From positions 2,448,492 through 2,512,491 of the forward strand of contig NZ_WUTY02000001.1 in NCBI RefSeq assembly GCF_009828925.2: a stretch of DNA of 64,000 bases, in the 5' to 3' direction. A program made the translations under genes and the position numbers. Under the pieces are notes generated by a model. That model made no database searches, had not been told where the DNA came from, and saw only the letters and a program-made list of their open reading frames with translations. The DNA is from Methylicorpusculum oleiharenae. GTDB lineage: Bacteria; Pseudomonadota; Gammaproteobacteria; Methylococcales; Methylomonadaceae. Positions 9,551-19,557 of the stretch are shown in pieces; position 1 is the first letter of the stretch, and the number at the start of each line of letters is the position of its first letter.

Positions 9551-12241
9551 ATGATAAAGACCAAGATTAAAACGACGTGTCCCTACTGCGGGGTCGGCTG
9601 CGGCATCATTGCAACTGTCGATGACCCTCTCGCTCATCGGGTGACCGTGCAAGGCGATCCGGAACATCCGGCCAACTTCGGGAAACTGTGCTCGAAAGGC
9701 GCGGCGTTGGGTGATACGGTTTCGCTGGAAAACCGGCTACTGTATCCGGAAGTTAGGGGTGAGCGCTGTGACTGGGATACGGCGCTGGATGGGGTTGCCG
9801 ATGGATTGACCCGCATTATTCGAGATTACGGCCCTGATGCTGTGGCTTTTTATGTTTCCGGCCAGCTGCTGACCGAAGATTATTATGTCGCTAATAAATT
9901 AATGAAAGGGTTTATCGGTTCCGCAAATATCGATACCAATTCCAGGCTTTGCATGTCCTCAGCCGTTGCTGGCTATAAGCGGGCTTTTGGGGCGGATGCG
10001 GTTCCCTGTAATTATGAAGATCTGGAACTGGCCGGCTTAATCGTATTGACCGGATCAAATACCGCCTGGTGCCATCCTGTTATATTCCAGCGCATCCGTA
10101 AAGCGAGGGAAAAAAATCCGGCATTAAAAATAGTGGTTATCGATCCGCGGAGGACGGCTACGTGCGACAGTGCAGATCTGCATTTGGCGGTTAAGCCAGG
10201 CATGGACGGACTGTTGTTTAATGGCTTGATGAGCTTTCTGGCACAGACCGATGCTTTGGATAACGACTATATAAAAGCCCATACCGAAGGTTTTGATTCG
10301 GCTTTGGCCGCGGCAATAGCCAGTGCCCCGACAATAGCTGCAGTGGCCGAAGGTTGCGGCTTGACGGCAGCGGCTGTTGAACAGTTTTTCAACTGGTTTT
10401 CCGGGACTCGCAATGTTGTGACGGTTTACTCTCAAGGCATCAATCAATCCGGTTCCGGTTCTGACAAATGCAATGCGATTATCAACTGCCATCTGGCAAC
10501 CGGCAAAATAGGCCAGCCCGGCATGGGACCTTTTTCATTTACCGGTCAGCCGAATGCAATGGGCGGCAGGGAAGTGGGCGGTCTTGCCAATACCTTGGCC
10601 GCACACATGGAACTGGATAACTCTGAACAGGTTGATCTGGTTAGCCGGTTTTGGGGTAGCGATCGTGTTGCGACACGACCGGGTTTGAAAGCGGTGGAAC
10701 TGTTCGATGCAATTTATGACGGCAGCGTTAAAGCAGTCTGGATAATTGCGACCAATCCGGTTGTGACGCTGCCCAATGCCGATAAAATCCAAGCGGCATT
10801 GAAAAAATGCGAGCTGGTGATTGTTTCCGATTGTATCGAAGCGACGGACACGATTGATCTGGCACATATCAAATTGCCGGCCTTGGGCTGGAGCGAAAAA
10901 GACGGTACGGTCACCAATATGGAGCGCCGTATTTCCAGGCAAAGGCCTTTGTTTCAGGCCTCCGGCATGGCCAAGCCGGATTGGTGGATTATCAGTCAGG
11001 TAGCTGGCCGAATGGGTTACCGGGAAGCGTTCAATTACCGGACCAGCGCCGATATATTTCGAGAACATGCGGCCTTGTCCGGGTTTGAAAATGATGCGTC
11101 AGGTCTCAAGCGCGATTTTAATATTTCCTCGTTCGCCGGGATTAAACAGCATGAATTTGACCAATTACAGCCGTTGCAATGGCCTGTTACAGACAAGGCT
11201 CGCTACGGAACGGCGCGGCTCTTTGGCGATGGTCAGTTTTATACGGCGTCAAAAAAAGCGCAGTTTATCGCCATTCAACCGCGTCCTCCGGTCAATGCGC
11301 CAAACGGGCAATACCCGTTGACGTTGAATACCGGACGCTTGCGTGATCAGTGGCATACGATGACCCGTACCGGTTTGTCGGCCAGACTTAATGCACATAA
11401 ACCGGAACCTTTTGTTGAAATTCATCCCGCAGATGCGGCCGAATATAACCTTAAAACGCAGGATCTGGCCGTGCTGGAAAGCTTTTGGGGCAGCATGATG
11501 GCCCGGGTTGTAACAACCGAAGGCCAGCAGCCCGGCAGCGTGTTTGTGCCTATGCATTGGACGGCTCAACTCAGCAGCCGGGGCAGAGTTGGGGCGTTGG
11601 TCAATCCGGTTGTTGATCCGTGCTCAGGGCAGCCGGAAAGCAAGCAAACGCCGGTAGCTGTCACTCGTTATCACGCGCAGTGGTATGGGATGATTTTGTC
11701 GCGCACACCGTTGATGATCCCTGATATTGAATACGTGGTCAAAATCAAGGGAAATGGCTTTAGCCGGTATGAATTGGCGGATGTCACGCAACCTCCGCAT
11801 TGGCGGCAATGGCTAGAGACAATCGTGTCAAAACCGGCTGAAAATAATGACTGGCTGGAATACAGCGACCCTGAGTTGGGTGCCTACCGCAGCGCCTTAG
11901 TCATTGATAATCGGCTGGAATGCTGTTTGTTTATCTCGTCCACACCGGTGTTGCCGGAACCCGCCTGGCTGGCAACGTTGTTTGCTCAAGATGCGCTAAG
12001 TCGACCCGAACGTTTGCGCTTGCTTAGCGGACTGCCGCCCATGGGGGGTGAGGATTGTGGACGTATTGTCTGTTCGTGTTTTAACGTGGGCGAAAAATCG
12101 ATTGCCAAAGCGGTCAAAACATTTGGGTTGGAAACTGTTGAAGAGATTGGTCGGCGTTTAAGCGCGGGGACAGGGTGCGGTTCGTGTCTTCCCGAGTTGA
12201 AAAACTTTTTGAATCAAAATGTCGCTGCTGATCAGACTTAA
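9551..12241 (+). CDS. nasA: Assimilatory nitrate reductase, catalytic subunit with C-terminal BFD-type [2Fe-2S] domain
   Basis: An 896-residue cytoplasmic molybdenum enzyme reducing nitrate to nitrite. The N-terminal [4Fe-4S] motif is CPYCGVGCG with a fourth cysteine in KLCSKGA. The bis-MGD oxidoreductase body follows (SSAVAGYKRAFG, TGQPNAMGGREVGG, the C-terminal dinucleotide-binding part around LNTGRLRDQWHTMTRTG). The last 60 residues carry CSC near GRIVCSCFNVG and CGSC near GTGCGSCLPEL, a bacterioferritin-associated ferredoxin-like cluster domain as in Klebsiella NasA. That domain probably accepts electrons from the flavoprotein just upstream. It is the last gene of the operon and converges on a receiver-protein gene 16 bp away. 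No nirBD follows, so nitrite reductase must be encoded elsewhere. Confidence 0.95.
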   Translation: MIKTKIKTTCPYCGVGCGIIATVDDPLAHRVTVQGDPEHPANFGKLCSKGAALGDTVSLENRLLYPEVRGERCDWDTALDGVADGLTRIIRDYGPDAVAFYVSGQLLTEDYYVANKLMKGFIGSANIDTNSRLCMSSAVAGYKRAFGADAVPCNYEDLELAGLIVLTGSNTAWCHPVIFQRIRKAREKNPALKIVVIDPRRTATCDSADLHLAVKPGMDGLLFNGLMSFLAQTDALDNDYIKAHTEGFDSALAAAIASAPTIAAVAEGCGLTAAAVEQFFNWFSGTRNVVTVYSQGINQSGSGSDKCNAIINCHLATGKIGQPGMGPFSFTGQPNAMGGREVGGLANTLAAHMELDNSEQVDLVSRFWGSDRVATRPGLKAVELFDAIYDGSVKAVWIIATNPVVTLPNADKIQAALKKCELVIVSDCIEATDTIDLAHIKLPALGWSEKDGTVTNMERRISRQRPLFQASGMAKPDWWIISQVAGRMGYREAFNYRTSADIFREHAALSGFENDASGLKRDFNISSFAGIKQHEFDQLQPLQWPVTDKARYGTARLFGDGQFYTASKKAQFIAIQPRPPVNAPNGQYPLTLNTGRLRDQWHTMTRTGLSARLNAHKPEPFVEIHPADAAEYNLKTQDLAVLESFWGSMMARVVTTEGQQPGSVFVPMHWTAQLSSRGRVGALVNPVVDPCSGQPESKQTPVAVTRYHAQWYGMILSRTPLMIPDIEYVVKIKGNGFSRYELADVTQPPHWRQWLETIVSKPAENNDWLEYSDPELGAYRSALVIDNRLECCLFISSTPVLPEPAWLATLFAQDALSRPERLRLLSGLPPMGGEDCGRIVCSCFNVGEKSIAKAVKTFGLETVEEIGRRLSAGTGCGSCLPELKNFLNQNVAADQT

Positions 12242-12257
12242 ACCGAGTGTGCCGCCT

Positions 12258-12734
12258 TTATTCAATTGAAACACGATCTAAATAAGGCTTGCTGACGGGT
12301 AAGCGGGTAAGCTTAAACCAATAGGCGTCGATTATTCTGAACGTATCGATGAAAGCAGCCATGTCGGTCGGTTTAATGATATGACTCACCGCGCCCAGTT
12401 GGTAGGATGTGGTAATTTCACTTTCCGAATCGGCGGAAGAAAAGACGATCACTGGGATATATGACAGGTTGTGATCCGATTTGATTTCAGTCAAAAACGC
12501 CTGTCCGTTCATACGCGGCATATTGACATCCAGCAGAATGATATCGGGTAGCTGATATCCGGCATTTTCAGGGTTGCCGTTCCTAAGATATTCCAGCGCT
12601 TCCAGTCCGTCAGTCACATGGTGTAGGTTACACTGAATGTTATTTTCTTTCAGCGCCATCTTGACCAGATTAGCCTCGGCAGGCTCATCCTCTATCAGTA
12701 ATATCCTGAAATTAAGTGAATTGTAAGCGCTCAT
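12258..12734 (-). CDS. Single-domain response regulator (Rcp1-like receiver)
   Basis: A 158-residue CheY-fold receiver with no output domain. Acidic residues sit at IEDEP (near 15-17), the phospho-acceptor is Asp69 in IILLDVNMP, Ser/Thr at VFSSAD (about 100) and Lys121 in IIKPTD. The spacing and the LLIEDEPAEANLV start resemble phytochrome-partner regulators such as Rcp1. The histidine kinase at 14142-16352, on the same strand, is a candidate partner. A MITE (12874-13026) separates it from the upstream genes, so co-transcription with them is doubtful. It has no ANTAR domain and cannot be the antiterminator of the nitrate leader. Confidence 0.9.
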   Translation of the reverse strand: MSAYNSLNFRILLIEDEPAEANLVKMALKENNIQCNLHHVTDGLEALEYLRNGNPENAGYQLPDIILLDVNMPRMNGQAFLTEIKSDHNLSYIPVIVFSSADSESEITTSYQLGAVSHIIKPTDMAAFIDTFRIIDAYWFKLTRLPVSKPYLDRVSIE

Positions 12735-12873
12735 AACGGACGGCTTATTGCAGCTATCAGTTGAAATGTTTTATAGCTATTTATCATACGGGGTTGTCAC
12801 TCTTATTGTTTCTTGATTATTTAGAACCTTCGGCCAATTTGATTTGACTCAGAGTTCCCACCTGTCTTCGGAC

Positions 12874-13026
12874 GTATTTGCTCACCCCCTCCAATTTTAG
12901 TGGGTGTAGGTGGTTGATCGAAAAGGCTTCTGCAACAGGGATGTTGCAGAGAGCTACAGGGACGTATAGATGCGTCCTTTGAAATCAAGCACCTACCCCC
13001 TTAATTAAAAGCGGGCAAGTAGTTAC
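12874..13026 (+). repeat. MITE family A, copy 2, with perfect 8-bp target duplication
   Basis: A 153-bp copy nearly identical to the one at 2006-2158: ends GTATTTGCTCACCC and, read from the other strand, GTAACTACTTGCCC. It is flanked on both sides by the exact octamer CTTCGGAC (12866-12873 and 13027-13034), which is good evidence for transposition. GTA-type ends with 8-bp duplications fit the IS66 family. It fills most of the 381-bp gap between the receiver gene and the lipoprotein gene. Confidence 0.9.
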
Positions 13027-13115
13027 CTTCGGACTTTAAATAGACTGAAGCTTATATGTAATCAGGTATTGTTTTGTTTTGCAAACCTGCTCTCACGATA
13101 CCGTTCATTGGAATT

Positions 13116-14111
13116 TTAGAGGATTGTGGGCAGAAAGCTAGAATCAATCAGGTTATTCAGTGAATCGCTACGATTGATTTTTCCGGTTTGAAGCAACACC
13201 GTGTTCAGACGACCGGCGCTTTCAAGCAGGACGGGCTTATTGCCGGATAATAAACGGTGGTTGCTTTTCAGATCGGGTAATACAAGACCCTTATAGGCAT
13301 TGAGTATATTTTCGGGGGGCAGATTCAGATGTTTGGCCATGCGGTAAGAAGCGTCTTGTGGATTGGTGTTGAGATGATAAAGGCCTTTAAAATGGGCTTC
13401 AATGAGATGCATGATTGCCTGCCTGTAGCTCACATTCAGCCGGTCAGTTCTTACCGCCAAGGCATCCACAATCAAATTGGGTGTTAACCGGCTATCAAAC
13501 AGCTTTACTGCTCCATCGGCAAGCAATTGGCTGGCTACCGGTTCGTAAGTCACTATTGCATCAACCTGGTTATTTTTCCAGGCGTCAAGGTGGTCTGCGA
13601 TTGTTAACGGTAGTTTGATGATATCGTTTGATGACAAACCGGCTGCTTCCAATGCCTTGTGGAGAATCAGGCTGGAAACTGAACTTTCTTCCACCCCGAT
13701 TCGCTTGCCTTTGATATCGGAGAGACGGTTAATGCCGGGAAGCGCCAACAGCATGTCAGCCCCGGCGGATATATTAAAAATCGATACGATCGAAATAGCC
13801 ACTCCTTCGGATCTGGCCGTCAATATTTCATCCATCGTCAGCGCTGCTCCATCGACTTGTCCCGCTTTCAGCTTTTGTAACGAGTCGGTTGCAGAACGCG
13901 TTTCAATCAGATTCACCTGGTTTTTATCCAGCCAGTTTTCCCGCATCGCTAAAAACATAAACTCGTATCCGGGCCAGGCGTGAGCGGCTATGGATAGCGG
14001 TTTGCTGAATACTGCTTCACATCCTGAAAACAGCGGTAAAAAACCCAAAGCGCTTAGCTGAATGATAAATCCTCTACGGGAAAGACCGGGTCTGTTTGGG
14101 GTTAACGTCAT
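13116..14111 (-). CDS. NMT1/SsuA-like periplasmic binding lipoprotein
   Basis: A 331-residue binding protein of the ABC nitrate/sulfonate/taurine and thiamine-precursor type. The start carries twin arginine-like residues (SRRGFIIQL) followed by a lipobox-like FLPLFSGC with Cys about residue 30. Then come the domain-1 motif AAHAWPGYEFMFLA and a hinge region with DAIVTYEPVASQLL. It lies 30 bp downstream of a PhnD-fused histidine kinase and no transporter genes adjoin, so it may act as a co-sensor and not as a transport component; this is inferred. A truncated relative of the same N-terminal type is found at 28823-29092 next to a second PhnD-type sensor. Confidence 0.85.
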   Translation of the reverse strand: MTLTPNRPGLSRRGFIIQLSALGFLPLFSGCEAVFSKPLSIAAHAWPGYEFMFLAMRENWLDKNQVNLIETRSATDSLQKLKAGQVDGAALTMDEILTARSEGVAISIVSIFNISAGADMLLALPGINRLSDIKGKRIGVEESSVSSLILHKALEAAGLSSNDIIKLPLTIADHLDAWKNNQVDAIVTYEPVASQLLADGAVKLFDSRLTPNLIVDALAVRTDRLNVSYRQAIMHLIEAHFKGLYHLNTNPQDASYRMAKHLNLPPENILNAYKGLVLPDLKSNHRLLSGNKPVLLESAGRLNTVLLQTGKINRSDSLNNLIDSSFLPTIL

Positions 14112-14141
14112 GCGAAGGCTCTAAGTTTCAGGATAATAGGG

Positions 14142-16352
14142 TTACGCTGTCTCACTGGTTTTTACCGGTATTTCAAAAATAAACCGGCTGCCTTTGCCTT
14201 CACCTTCCGATTCTGCCCAAATCCGGCCTTCGTGGTGTTCGACAATTTTTCGGCATAATGCCAGACCCATTCCTGTTCCCTCAAATTTTGCCCGGGATTG
14301 CAAACGGCTGAAAAATTGAAATAAACGGGGGATCTGACTGGGAATAATGCCAATCCCGTTATCGCTTATAGTGACTCGCCAGATAGTATTTTCCATGTGG
14401 CCATGGATATGAATGATGGGCGGCTGTTCTTTGTTGCGATATTTGATTGCATTACTCGTCAAATTAAGAAACAAGCGCGTCATCTCATCCTGGCTGGCGA
14501 TAATTTCGGGCCATTCTCCGCTAATAGTGATTTCCGCATGAGCCTCCTGACGGGCAGGCACCAGAAAAAACAGGGCATTATCCAGGGCAGTTTGGCTGGG
14601 GTGCTTGCTTTTGGGGGCGGATTTACGGCCGACACGCGAATACTCGAGTAAGGACACAATCATCGCATCCATCCTCTTTGCGCCTTGTAACGCAAAGTTC
14701 ATGTTTTCCCTATCGTCATTATTCAGAACGGCATCCAGGTGTTTTTCCACTAATTGCAGATGACCGGTTACCATTCTTAGCGGTTGCCGCAAATCATGCG
14801 ATACGCTGTAAGCAAACTGTTCAAGATCGGCATTAGATTTTCGAAGGTCAAATTCCGCCTGTTTTCGTTCATTAATATCTGTGTGTGTGCCGATCATTCT
14901 CAAGGGTTCGTTCGACTCAGAATAACTCACAACCATGCCACGCGAAAGAATCCAATGCCATTCTCCGTTCTTGCTGCGTATCCGGAATTCTGTCGTGTAA
15001 AGTGGCAGATTTTTTTCAAAATAATTGTGTACTGTGGCAAGCACTCTATCACTATCGTCCGGGTGTAAATGATCTTTCCAGGAGTCAAACGTGTTTTCAA
15101 ATTCATCCTCAGCATAGCCGATCATTGCTTTCCATTGCTTTGAAAAAAAGACCTGTCCGGTTGGAATATGCCAGTCCCAGACGCCATCACCGGCACCTTC
15201 CAGTGCGAATTTCCAGAGTGCCTCGCTTTCCTGCAGCTTTATTGTTTGTTGTAGTACGTTTTTGCGTTCAACGCGCAGTCTCCGGTTAGCGATGATCAAC
15301 GCAATACCCAGCGCGATAATACACGCGGCAGTAAAAAGGATGGCCAGGATTTGGGTGTTATAGCGGCGCCAGACATCATTTAATGTAAATCCGGGCAAGT
15401 TTTCGTAGGGCGGTGCTCGAAGTTCTCTAAGCAACTCATTGGTGGCCAGATAATCGGCGGGGACGGTAAAGCCTTGAATGCCGATCGACCGGCTCACATC
15501 CGAGTGATCGCTAAGCATGAATAAGGCGGCTGTGACTCGTCGCGCCAGTTTTTCGTCGATTTGTGGCAGCGATGCAAAAGGCCATTCAGGAAACAGACGT
15601 GTCGAAATGAAGAGGGGAAAGTCGGGTAAATCCTGGTTATTGATAATGCTGATGGTGTTGATGTCCAGCTTGCCTTGTTGAGCCAGGCTTTCCAGTACTC
15701 CGGTCCGGACAAAACCGGCATCGGCTTTGCCGCTCAAAACGGCCTCAACTACTTTGTCATGCGGAGTGCCGGTAGTCTGGATTTTATAATTTTTGCCCGC
15801 TTTTAAACCGGCTTTTTGCAGCTCATGAATTTGCAAGTGGTAACCTCCCAAAGATTCCTGGCCTACCGCTGCGACATTTTTTCCGCGAATATCGGCTAAA
15901 CGTTGAATGTCATTCCGGGTTTTTAACGAGAAAATAACCCCCCCAAAGGCGGCAAGTCCTTTGTCATCGTAACTGTTAATCAGCGTTGCCAGCGGCGAAG
16001 ATAAACCGATGTGATGAGCGATTTGTATATAGTGAGCCGGACTTGTCAGAATGAAGTCAATCTGCCGGGAAAAGACAGCCATCTCCAGTTCATTGTGAGA
16101 GAGCGCTTCAATGACAAAGTCATGCTCGGGAATGGCGGTTTTGAGCATCCTGGTCAGCGGTTGCCATTGTTGCTGCATGCCCTGCTGGGAGCGGAAAGCA
16201 AGTACGCCGATCTTTACTGGCTCCGCTTGAATGGAACCGGTGAATGTCACGCTCAGGAAACTATAAAGCATCAACAGCCCATAGCCGGATCTGGTTTTCC
16301 TGTTTTTAGGTGCTGAAGATAATAAGGATAAATCAGTATTATCCGGGTGCAT
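14142..16352 (-). CDS. PhnD-domain sensor histidine kinase
   Basis: A 736-residue inner-membrane sensor. An N-terminal hydrophobic segment (about 24-42) is followed by a periplasmic PhnD-type binding domain (about 45-320; VKIGVLAFR, TSPAHYIQIA, GKADAGFVRTGVLE). A membrane helix (about 335-356), a PAS domain (about 379-504) and a kinase core follow, with the phospho-acceptor His in YSVSHDLRQPLR (about 519) and ATPase boxes NLTSNAIKYRN, SDNGIGI and GTGMGLALC. The start at 16352 has AAGGGG just upstream; an in-frame ATG at 16400 without it would add 16 residues. The binding lipoprotein gene is immediately downstream and a c-di-GMP protein gene upstream. Ligand unknown. Confidence 0.88.
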   Translation of the reverse strand: MHPDNTDLSLLSSAPKNRKTRSGYGLLMLYSFLSVTFTGSIQAEPVKIGVLAFRSQQGMQQQWQPLTRMLKTAIPEHDFVIEALSHNELEMAVFSRQIDFILTSPAHYIQIAHHIGLSSPLATLINSYDDKGLAAFGGVIFSLKTRNDIQRLADIRGKNVAAVGQESLGGYHLQIHELQKAGLKAGKNYKIQTTGTPHDKVVEAVLSGKADAGFVRTGVLESLAQQGKLDINTISIINNQDLPDFPLFISTRLFPEWPFASLPQIDEKLARRVTAALFMLSDHSDVSRSIGIQGFTVPADYLATNELLRELRAPPYENLPGFTLNDVWRRYNTQILAILFTAACIIALGIALIIANRRLRVERKNVLQQTIKLQESEALWKFALEGAGDGVWDWHIPTGQVFFSKQWKAMIGYAEDEFENTFDSWKDHLHPDDSDRVLATVHNYFEKNLPLYTTEFRIRSKNGEWHWILSRGMVVSYSESNEPLRMIGTHTDINERKQAEFDLRKSNADLEQFAYSVSHDLRQPLRMVTGHLQLVEKHLDAVLNNDDRENMNFALQGAKRMDAMIVSLLEYSRVGRKSAPKSKHPSQTALDNALFFLVPARQEAHAEITISGEWPEIIASQDEMTRLFLNLTSNAIKYRNKEQPPIIHIHGHMENTIWRVTISDNGIGIIPSQIPRLFQFFSRLQSRAKFEGTGMGLALCRKIVEHHEGRIWAESEGEGKGSRFIFEIPVKTSETA

Positions 16353-16468
16353 CCTGCCCCTTTTGCTTAGCCAACGCTTAGCAAAACATAGCAGCCGCAT
16401 ATGAAAACTGCTTTTTCAAGGGAAGTATTACAATGTTTAACATGAGTGACTCAGCAAAATTGGGGCTG

Positions 16469-18949
16469 TCATGGTAGTGATTGTTCTAGCCGATTAAATT
16501 TTTTCAGCCAGCAATCAACCGGTTCGGGGCGACCGAAGAAATAACCTTGGTGTACAACATGACCTAGCGTATTCAGGAAATCAGCCTGATGTTTTGTTTC
16601 CACGCCCTCGGCGACAATGCGCAAATTAAGATGCTTGGCGACCGCAATAATGGTTTCAACCAGAGCCGCATCGCTGGAGTTTGTCAGTATGTCCTGAATA
16701 AAGCTTTTATCAATTTTGATTTCCTGAATGGGTAATCGTTTAAGATATGAAAGGCTTGAATAACCGGTGCCGAAATCATCCATTGAAAAGTGAACTCCCA
16801 GCGCTGTCAATGAACTCATTTTTTCAGCCACTTCATTGATATCATTGATAACCAGGCTTTCGGTGACCTCAAGAACAAGAAGAGCCGGATTGGCTCCTGC
16901 AGACGTCATGATTTGCAGGACCTTGTCAACAAAATCAGCCTGGTCAAAATGGCGGGGGCTGATATTCACCGAGATGCGCAGGCCCAGGTTCTCTTGTTCC
17001 AGTCTTGCCAGCAGTTGACAAACTTCGGTTAGCACCCACCGGTCAAGTGCGATAATCAGGTTGGATGCTTCAGCCAAAGGGATGAACTGATTTGGAAAGA
17101 CCATGCCGCGATTGGCATGAGGCCAACGCACCAGTGCTTCAGCGCCTACTTGTTGTCCTGCCGCATTAACTTGTGGTTGAAGGTAAACTTTCAGTTGATT
17201 GAGGCTTATTGCCAGACGCAATTCATTTTCCAGCTGGAAGCGTTCAATGATGGCCTCGCTGAGCGCGGATTCAAAAATGACAGTCTGGCCTTCGCCTTTT
17301 GCTTTGGCCTGATTCAAGGCGATATCGGCCTCACGAAGGACATCAATGGCAGTTTCCGTGGATGATTTGGGGAATAAATTGATCCCAATGCAGATGTCCA
17401 GATAAATGGTTTCGCCGTTTATGATGATGCCTTCCCGCAGTGTCGCGCGCATTCTCTCGGAAGTGGTTGCTGCTTCACGCATTCCGTTCTTTATGTCAGA
17501 GGATGCATTTTTTTGGAGAATGGCAAATTCGTCTGAATCAAGTCTAGCTAATAAATCATTAGGGTTCATGCATTGCTCAAGCTTCATGGCGAAGGATTTG
17601 AGCAGGTCATCGCCCATAGCCATTCCTCTTACTTCATTAATGCTTTTAAACCGGTCGATATCAATAAGAATAACGTTTGCAAAATGACCGTCCTGGTAAG
17701 CTTGTTCCAGCGTTTGTTCCATTTGTTTGAGAAACTGCGCCCGGTTTGCCAGATTCGTCAACGGGTCGGACCATGAGAGACGTTCAGCGGTATGTTGTGC
17801 GCGCTTAATGTCGCTAAGGTCCGAAAATATAGCGGTGTAATGGGTGATGTTGCCGAGTTCATCCTTAATGGTACTGATAGTTTGTATAACAGGGAAAACT
17901 TCACCGTTAAGACGACTGCAGAGCATTTCGCCACTCCATAGCCCTTTGGTCATCAGTGAGGTCAAAACACCTCTCAGAAAATCTTTGGAATGCAGGCCAA
18001 AGCAAAATTTAAGCGGGTCTTTATCCAGGACATCTTCTTCTTTAAAACCGGTGATACTCAGAAACGAAGGGTTTACGGCGACTATTTTCGGTGTCGCATC
18101 GGATACGACAATGGCTTCTCCGGTGGTTTCAAATACACGGGTGGCCAGTCTTTGTCGTTCTGCCGCCTTTCTAATTTCGGTAATATCCCTGCCGACCACC
18201 ACCAGGCCTTTGCGTCTGCCATCCTCATGAAATAACGGGACTTTTACTATATCGAATATGAGTGGGCTAGTGCCGGGGCGATGAATGGTTTCCTCTCTTC
18301 TGAGCATGACGCCGGATTGCCAGGCCTTTTCATCACTGGCTTCGCAGGCAAGAAAGGCATCTTTATAAAAAGTTTGGTATTCGGCTAATTCGGAATCTTT
18401 TTTGCCCCGATAATCGACGTTTTCCAGTTGAAATAATTTCAGATCAAAAGTGTTGGCTTCAAGCCAGCGTCCTTCAGCGTCTTTAAAACAGACAATGTCG
18501 GGCATGGCGTTAATCAGCGTACGTAATTGGGAGCCGGTTTCGGCGAGTCGTTGTTCCAACTGGTTACGGCTGATGGCATAGCTGATGGAGCGGATCAGTG
18601 CTTCACCGTCATAGCTACCCTTAACCAGGTAATCCTGAACCCCTAATGTTAACGCTTGCAGTGCCAATTCATTATTTTCGTGACCGGTTAACACGATGAT
18701 GGGAATGGAATGCGCTTCTTTTAATAAGGCCTCCACTGTTTTGATGCTGTTAGAGTCAGGCAGGGAAAGGTCAAGCAACAGAACCTGGGGAAGCTGCTTT
18801 TCCAGTTTTATCTTGGCTTCCGCCAGATGAGTTACCCAGATCACATCAAATATAATATCCCGGCTCATTCTTAACGCGGAACTTATCAGGTGAGCATCAC
18901 CGGGGTCGTCCTCGACCAGCATGATTTGGCAAGCGTTAGAAGGAATCAT
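16469..18949 (-). CDS. REC-PAS-PAS-GGDEF-EAL protein, likely c-di-GMP phosphodiesterase
   Basis: An 826-residue soluble signalling protein. The receiver (about 8-125) has phospho-acceptor Asp60 in VLLLDLSLP. Two PAS domains follow (about 140-260 and 275-390). The GGDEF domain (about 395-560) has LDSDEF where GGDEF is expected, so cyclase activity is probably lost. The EAL domain (about 570-815) keeps GAEALVRW and DDFGTGYSSLSYLKRL, consistent with a working phosphodiesterase. It lies upstream of the PhnD kinase gene on the same strand with a gap of 116 bp. Phosphorylation by that kinase is a possible input. Confidence 0.9.
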   Translation of the reverse strand: MIPSNACQIMLVEDDPGDAHLISSALRMSRDIIFDVIWVTHLAEAKIKLEKQLPQVLLLDLSLPDSNSIKTVEALLKEAHSIPIIVLTGHENNELALQALTLGVQDYLVKGSYDGEALIRSISYAISRNQLEQRLAETGSQLRTLINAMPDIVCFKDAEGRWLEANTFDLKLFQLENVDYRGKKDSELAEYQTFYKDAFLACEASDEKAWQSGVMLRREETIHRPGTSPLIFDIVKVPLFHEDGRRKGLVVVGRDITEIRKAAERQRLATRVFETTGEAIVVSDATPKIVAVNPSFLSITGFKEEDVLDKDPLKFCFGLHSKDFLRGVLTSLMTKGLWSGEMLCSRLNGEVFPVIQTISTIKDELGNITHYTAIFSDLSDIKRAQHTAERLSWSDPLTNLANRAQFLKQMEQTLEQAYQDGHFANVILIDIDRFKSINEVRGMAMGDDLLKSFAMKLEQCMNPNDLLARLDSDEFAILQKNASSDIKNGMREAATTSERMRATLREGIIINGETIYLDICIGINLFPKSSTETAIDVLREADIALNQAKAKGEGQTVIFESALSEAIIERFQLENELRLAISLNQLKVYLQPQVNAAGQQVGAEALVRWPHANRGMVFPNQFIPLAEASNLIIALDRWVLTEVCQLLARLEQENLGLRISVNISPRHFDQADFVDKVLQIMTSAGANPALLVLEVTESLVINDINEVAEKMSSLTALGVHFSMDDFGTGYSSLSYLKRLPIQEIKIDKSFIQDILTNSSDAALVETIIAVAKHLNLRIVAEGVETKHQADFLNTLGHVVHQGYFFGRPEPVDCWLKKFNRLEQSLP

Positions 18950-19356
18950 TAGAGCGAATTAAAAACCCATTGTTTTTTATTGGAAGAGACTGGCTGATCG
19001 TTTCTTTTAAAGTAAATAGATTAGAGGCCATTATAGTTAAGTAAAGCTATTTTAGTAGCCGGTTCTGCCTTGAAACTTCGGCGCTCAATTTATATTGACT
19101 TGCAGTTACCTGATTTAACAGCATTGTTCATCGGTTCTTATGACGAGCTCACCCTGCTTTGTTAAGGCAGTCTTAAGTTATCATATAAACAGTTAATTCT
19201 GTCTTTGCCGATACTTTCTAATGAAATAAAATTTAAACCGAATAAGTTTTAAATGAGTTAAAAAGGGTACAATGTGATGATTTCAGAATAGCATTTGTTT
19301 GTGAGCTTAAAAACGTAACTATTCAGCGGAGCAACAAAATTAAGGTGATGCACCGC

Positions 19357-19443
19357 TTAGGTTGCGGTTGGCGACAGCCAACCCAATATTTCAAGGCCAT
19401 AGCGTTAACTGTTGGGTTGCGAAAAGCAGGCAGCCTAACCTAA
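19357..19443 (+). repeat. REP-like palindromic repeat family C, copy 1
   Basis: An element of about 87 bp bounded by TTAGGTTGCGG and CCTAACCTAA. It contains the hairpin GGTTGGC/GCCAACC and a wider pairing of CAACCCAA with TTGGGTTG. A second copy sits at 41779-41864. It occupies part of the 608-bp gap between the GGDEF-EAL gene and hemC; nothing else was recognised in that gap. Confidence 0.7.
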
Positions 19444-19557
19444 GCTGAAATAATTACAAAAAAACAAATCAGTCGAGGAAGTTACAAAGTTAGCGTTACG
19501 TTTTCCGGGCAGATGCGCTTTCGTTTGGTTTAAATTTATAACAGATAAGGTATTGTT

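Noticed and set aside
12258-12734. Receiver protein as the ANTAR antiterminator for the nitrate leader
   Set aside because: The protein ends soon after the receiver domain and has no ANTAR helices.
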